Shown: positions 63,251 through 64,000 of the stretch, piece after piece
Layout: each line of letters begins with the position of its first letter
Numbering within the stretch: position 1 is the first letter of the stretch
Source of the DNA: Brevundimonas fluminis
GTDB taxonomy: Bacteria; Pseudomonadota; Alphaproteobacteria; Caulobacterales; Caulobacteraceae
Assembly: GCF_003934285.1 (NCBI RefSeq)
Contig: NZ_RQWJ01000003.1
Span: 62,001 to 126,000 of the forward strand
Direction: 5' to 3'
Length of the DNA: 64,000 nucleotides
Notes under the pieces: model-generated
Told to the model about the DNA's origin: nothing
Seen by the model: only the letters and a program-made list of their open reading frames with translations
Databases searched by the model: none
Program-made: the position numbers and the translations under genes

Positions 63251-63595
63251 CTAGGGTGCCGCAGGGTCGTCTGAGGGAGGTGTCCAATCCTTGGCCTGTC
63301 TGCCATGGCCGGCTTCCAGATCGGCGAAGAGATCTCGCCAGCCGGGGTTGGCGCGTTCGATCAGTTCAAGCTTCCAAGGGCGCTTCCATTCCTTGATGCG
63401 ACGCTCGCGGATGAAGGCGGCTTCGCGTGTCGGATGCTTCTCGAACCAGACCAGCATCGCGACGCCGTGCCGCTTGGTGAAACCCCTGAACGTGCCCTCG
63501 CGATGCTGAAGGGTCCGGACATAGAGTCCGTCAGTTGACCCCGTGTACAGCGTTCCGTTGCGGCGGCTCGCAACGATGTAGGTGAAGAAGGCCAT
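63251..63595 (-). CDS. GIY-YIG nuclease family small protein
   Basis: 114 residues. A single GIY-YIG domain: FTYIVASRRNGTLYTGSTD (the GIY- and YIG-like strands) and LYVRTLQHREG with the catalytic Arg, then RAAAFIRERRIKEWKRPWKL-type helix with the Glu. Stand-alone members of this YhbQ-like family are widespread in Alphaproteobacteria and their function is unsettled. The gene lies between recF and dnaN and its 5' side is flanked by a pair of inverted repeats, suggesting an inserted unit. Confidence 0.85.
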   Translation of the reverse strand: MAFFTYIVASRRNGTLYTGSTDGLYVRTLQHREGTFRGFTKRHGVAMLVWFEKHPTREAAFIRERRIKEWKRPWKLELIERANPGWRDLFADLEAGHGRQAKDWTPPSDDPAAP

Positions 63596-63606
63596 CTCCC
63601 CCTCCG

Positions 63607-63728
63607 CTCATCCCGGCGAAAGCCGGGACCCAGTCCTTTGGGCGAACGGTGGCGCGGGGAGACGCGAACCTCAATCCCGGAAAGTCTGCCTCACGAAAGC
63701 ACTGGATCCCGGCTTTCGCCGGGATGAG
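63607..63728. repeat. REP-like inverted repeat pair
   Basis: Two 28-base arms, 63607-63634 and 63701-63728, are inverted copies with a single mismatch, 66 bases apart. Each arm contains its own hairpin CCCGGC-GAAA-GCCGGG (or its complement with TTTC). Dispersed intergenic elements with this CATCCCGGCGAAAGCCGGGA core are common in Caulobacterales and Sphingomonadales chromosomes. The pair fills the gap between the GIY-YIG gene and the dnaN 3' end and may also act as a terminator of dnaN. Confidence 0.85.
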
Positions 63729-63743
63729 CGGACTTTCGGGGAA

Positions 63744-64000
63744 TCACACCCGCAGCGGCATCAGCACGTACTGGACGCCCGGGTCGCCCGGATCGAGGAC
63801 CAGCGTCGGCGACGCCGGGTCGGCGAACTTGAAATGGGCGGTCTCGCCGGTGATCTGGCCGGCGACGTCCAGCAGGTAGCGGGCGTTGAAGCCGATCTCG
63901 AAGGGCTCTTCGGAATAGCCGATCTCGACCTCCTCGACGCCCTGGCCGGCCTCCATGTTGCGCACGGTCAGGGTGACGCGGTCGTTGTCGAAGGCCAGCT
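63744..64000 (-). CDS. dnaN: DNA polymerase III beta clamp, C-terminal end (cut by window edge)
   Basis: The last 85 residues of the sliding clamp, running off the right edge. The sequence LAFDNDRVTLTVRNME, FEIGFNARYLLDVAGQI and the universal C terminus VQYVLMPLRV, which forms part of the partner-binding pocket, identify DnaN. It would precede the GIY-YIG gene and recF on the same strand. Confidence 0.95.
   Translation of the reverse strand, partial: LAFDNDRVTLTVRNMEAGQGVEEVEIGYSEEPFEIGFNARYLLDVAGQITGETAHFKFADPASPTLVLDPGDPGVQYVLMPLRV

Overview
The window is a GC-rich stretch of a circular-type alphaproteobacterial chromosome, most likely Caulobacteraceae and probably Brevundimonas-like. This is inferred from the order trpF-trpB-trpA-accD-folC beside trxA-addA-addB-murU-amgK-tsaE, from the two TonB-dependent receptors, and from the dnaN/recF/gyrB neighbourhood. 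I found no tRNA, rRNA, CRISPR array, insertion sequence or prophage. No gap between genes exceeds 300 bases; the largest (3136-3385, 4775-4973, 6183-6406, 9011-9219, 13548-13739) are described where they hold something.

Layout. 1-3.1 kb: a fatty-acid or branched-acid catabolism operon (MerR regulator, long acyl-CoA dehydrogenase, second acyl-CoA dehydrogenase cut by the window edge), then a DUF2256 zinc protein and a DoxX-like membrane protein. 3.4-6.2 kb: selO divergent from nhaA, whose 5' leader is unusually structured. 6.4-9.0 kb: a TonB-dependent receptor with a hairpin over its ribosome binding site and a strong terminator. 9.2-13.5 kb: an RND efflux pump and its lipoprotein adaptor. 13.7-15.5 kb: lepA. 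15.6-18.5 kb: a complete EcoRII-type restriction-modification operon (cytosine methylase, Vsr, restriction enzyme), the clearest accessory island. 18.7-24.9 kb: an HTH protein of unknown role, SseB, ArsC plus a methyltransferase, a Bcr/CflA-type MFS pump and an M1 aminopeptidase lipoprotein.

24.9-31 kb: a Mur-ligase/TonB-receptor/ApbE operon divergent from an LD-carboxypeptidase and a methyltransferase. 31-36.3 kb: AMP nucleosidase, secreted hydrolase, small secreted protein and S9 peptidase. 36.4-46.3 kb: a tightly overlapping operon (acyltransferase, tsaE, amgK, murU, addB, addA) followed by trxA. 46.3-51.6 kb: the opposing trpF-trpB-small secreted protein-trpA-accD-folC operon. 51.7-56.5 kb: FAD oxidoreductase, rRNA modification pair rsmC-rsuA, and recQ. 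56.6-64 kb: gyrB, a frameshifted lipoprotein gene, secreted proteins, recF, a small GIY-YIG gene with a REP-like repeat pair, and the 3' end of dnaN.

Themes: peptidoglycan recycling is strongly represented (AmgK, MurU, LD-carboxypeptidase, a MurC/Mpl-like ligase), as is DNA repair (AddAB, RecQ, RecF, Vsr). The items most worth a second look are the nhaA leader RNA, the C-tract frameshift in the lipoprotein at 59.1 kb, the TonB receptor that begins at its mature N terminus without a signal peptide, the EcoRII-type island, and the repeat pair between the GIY-YIG gene and dnaN.
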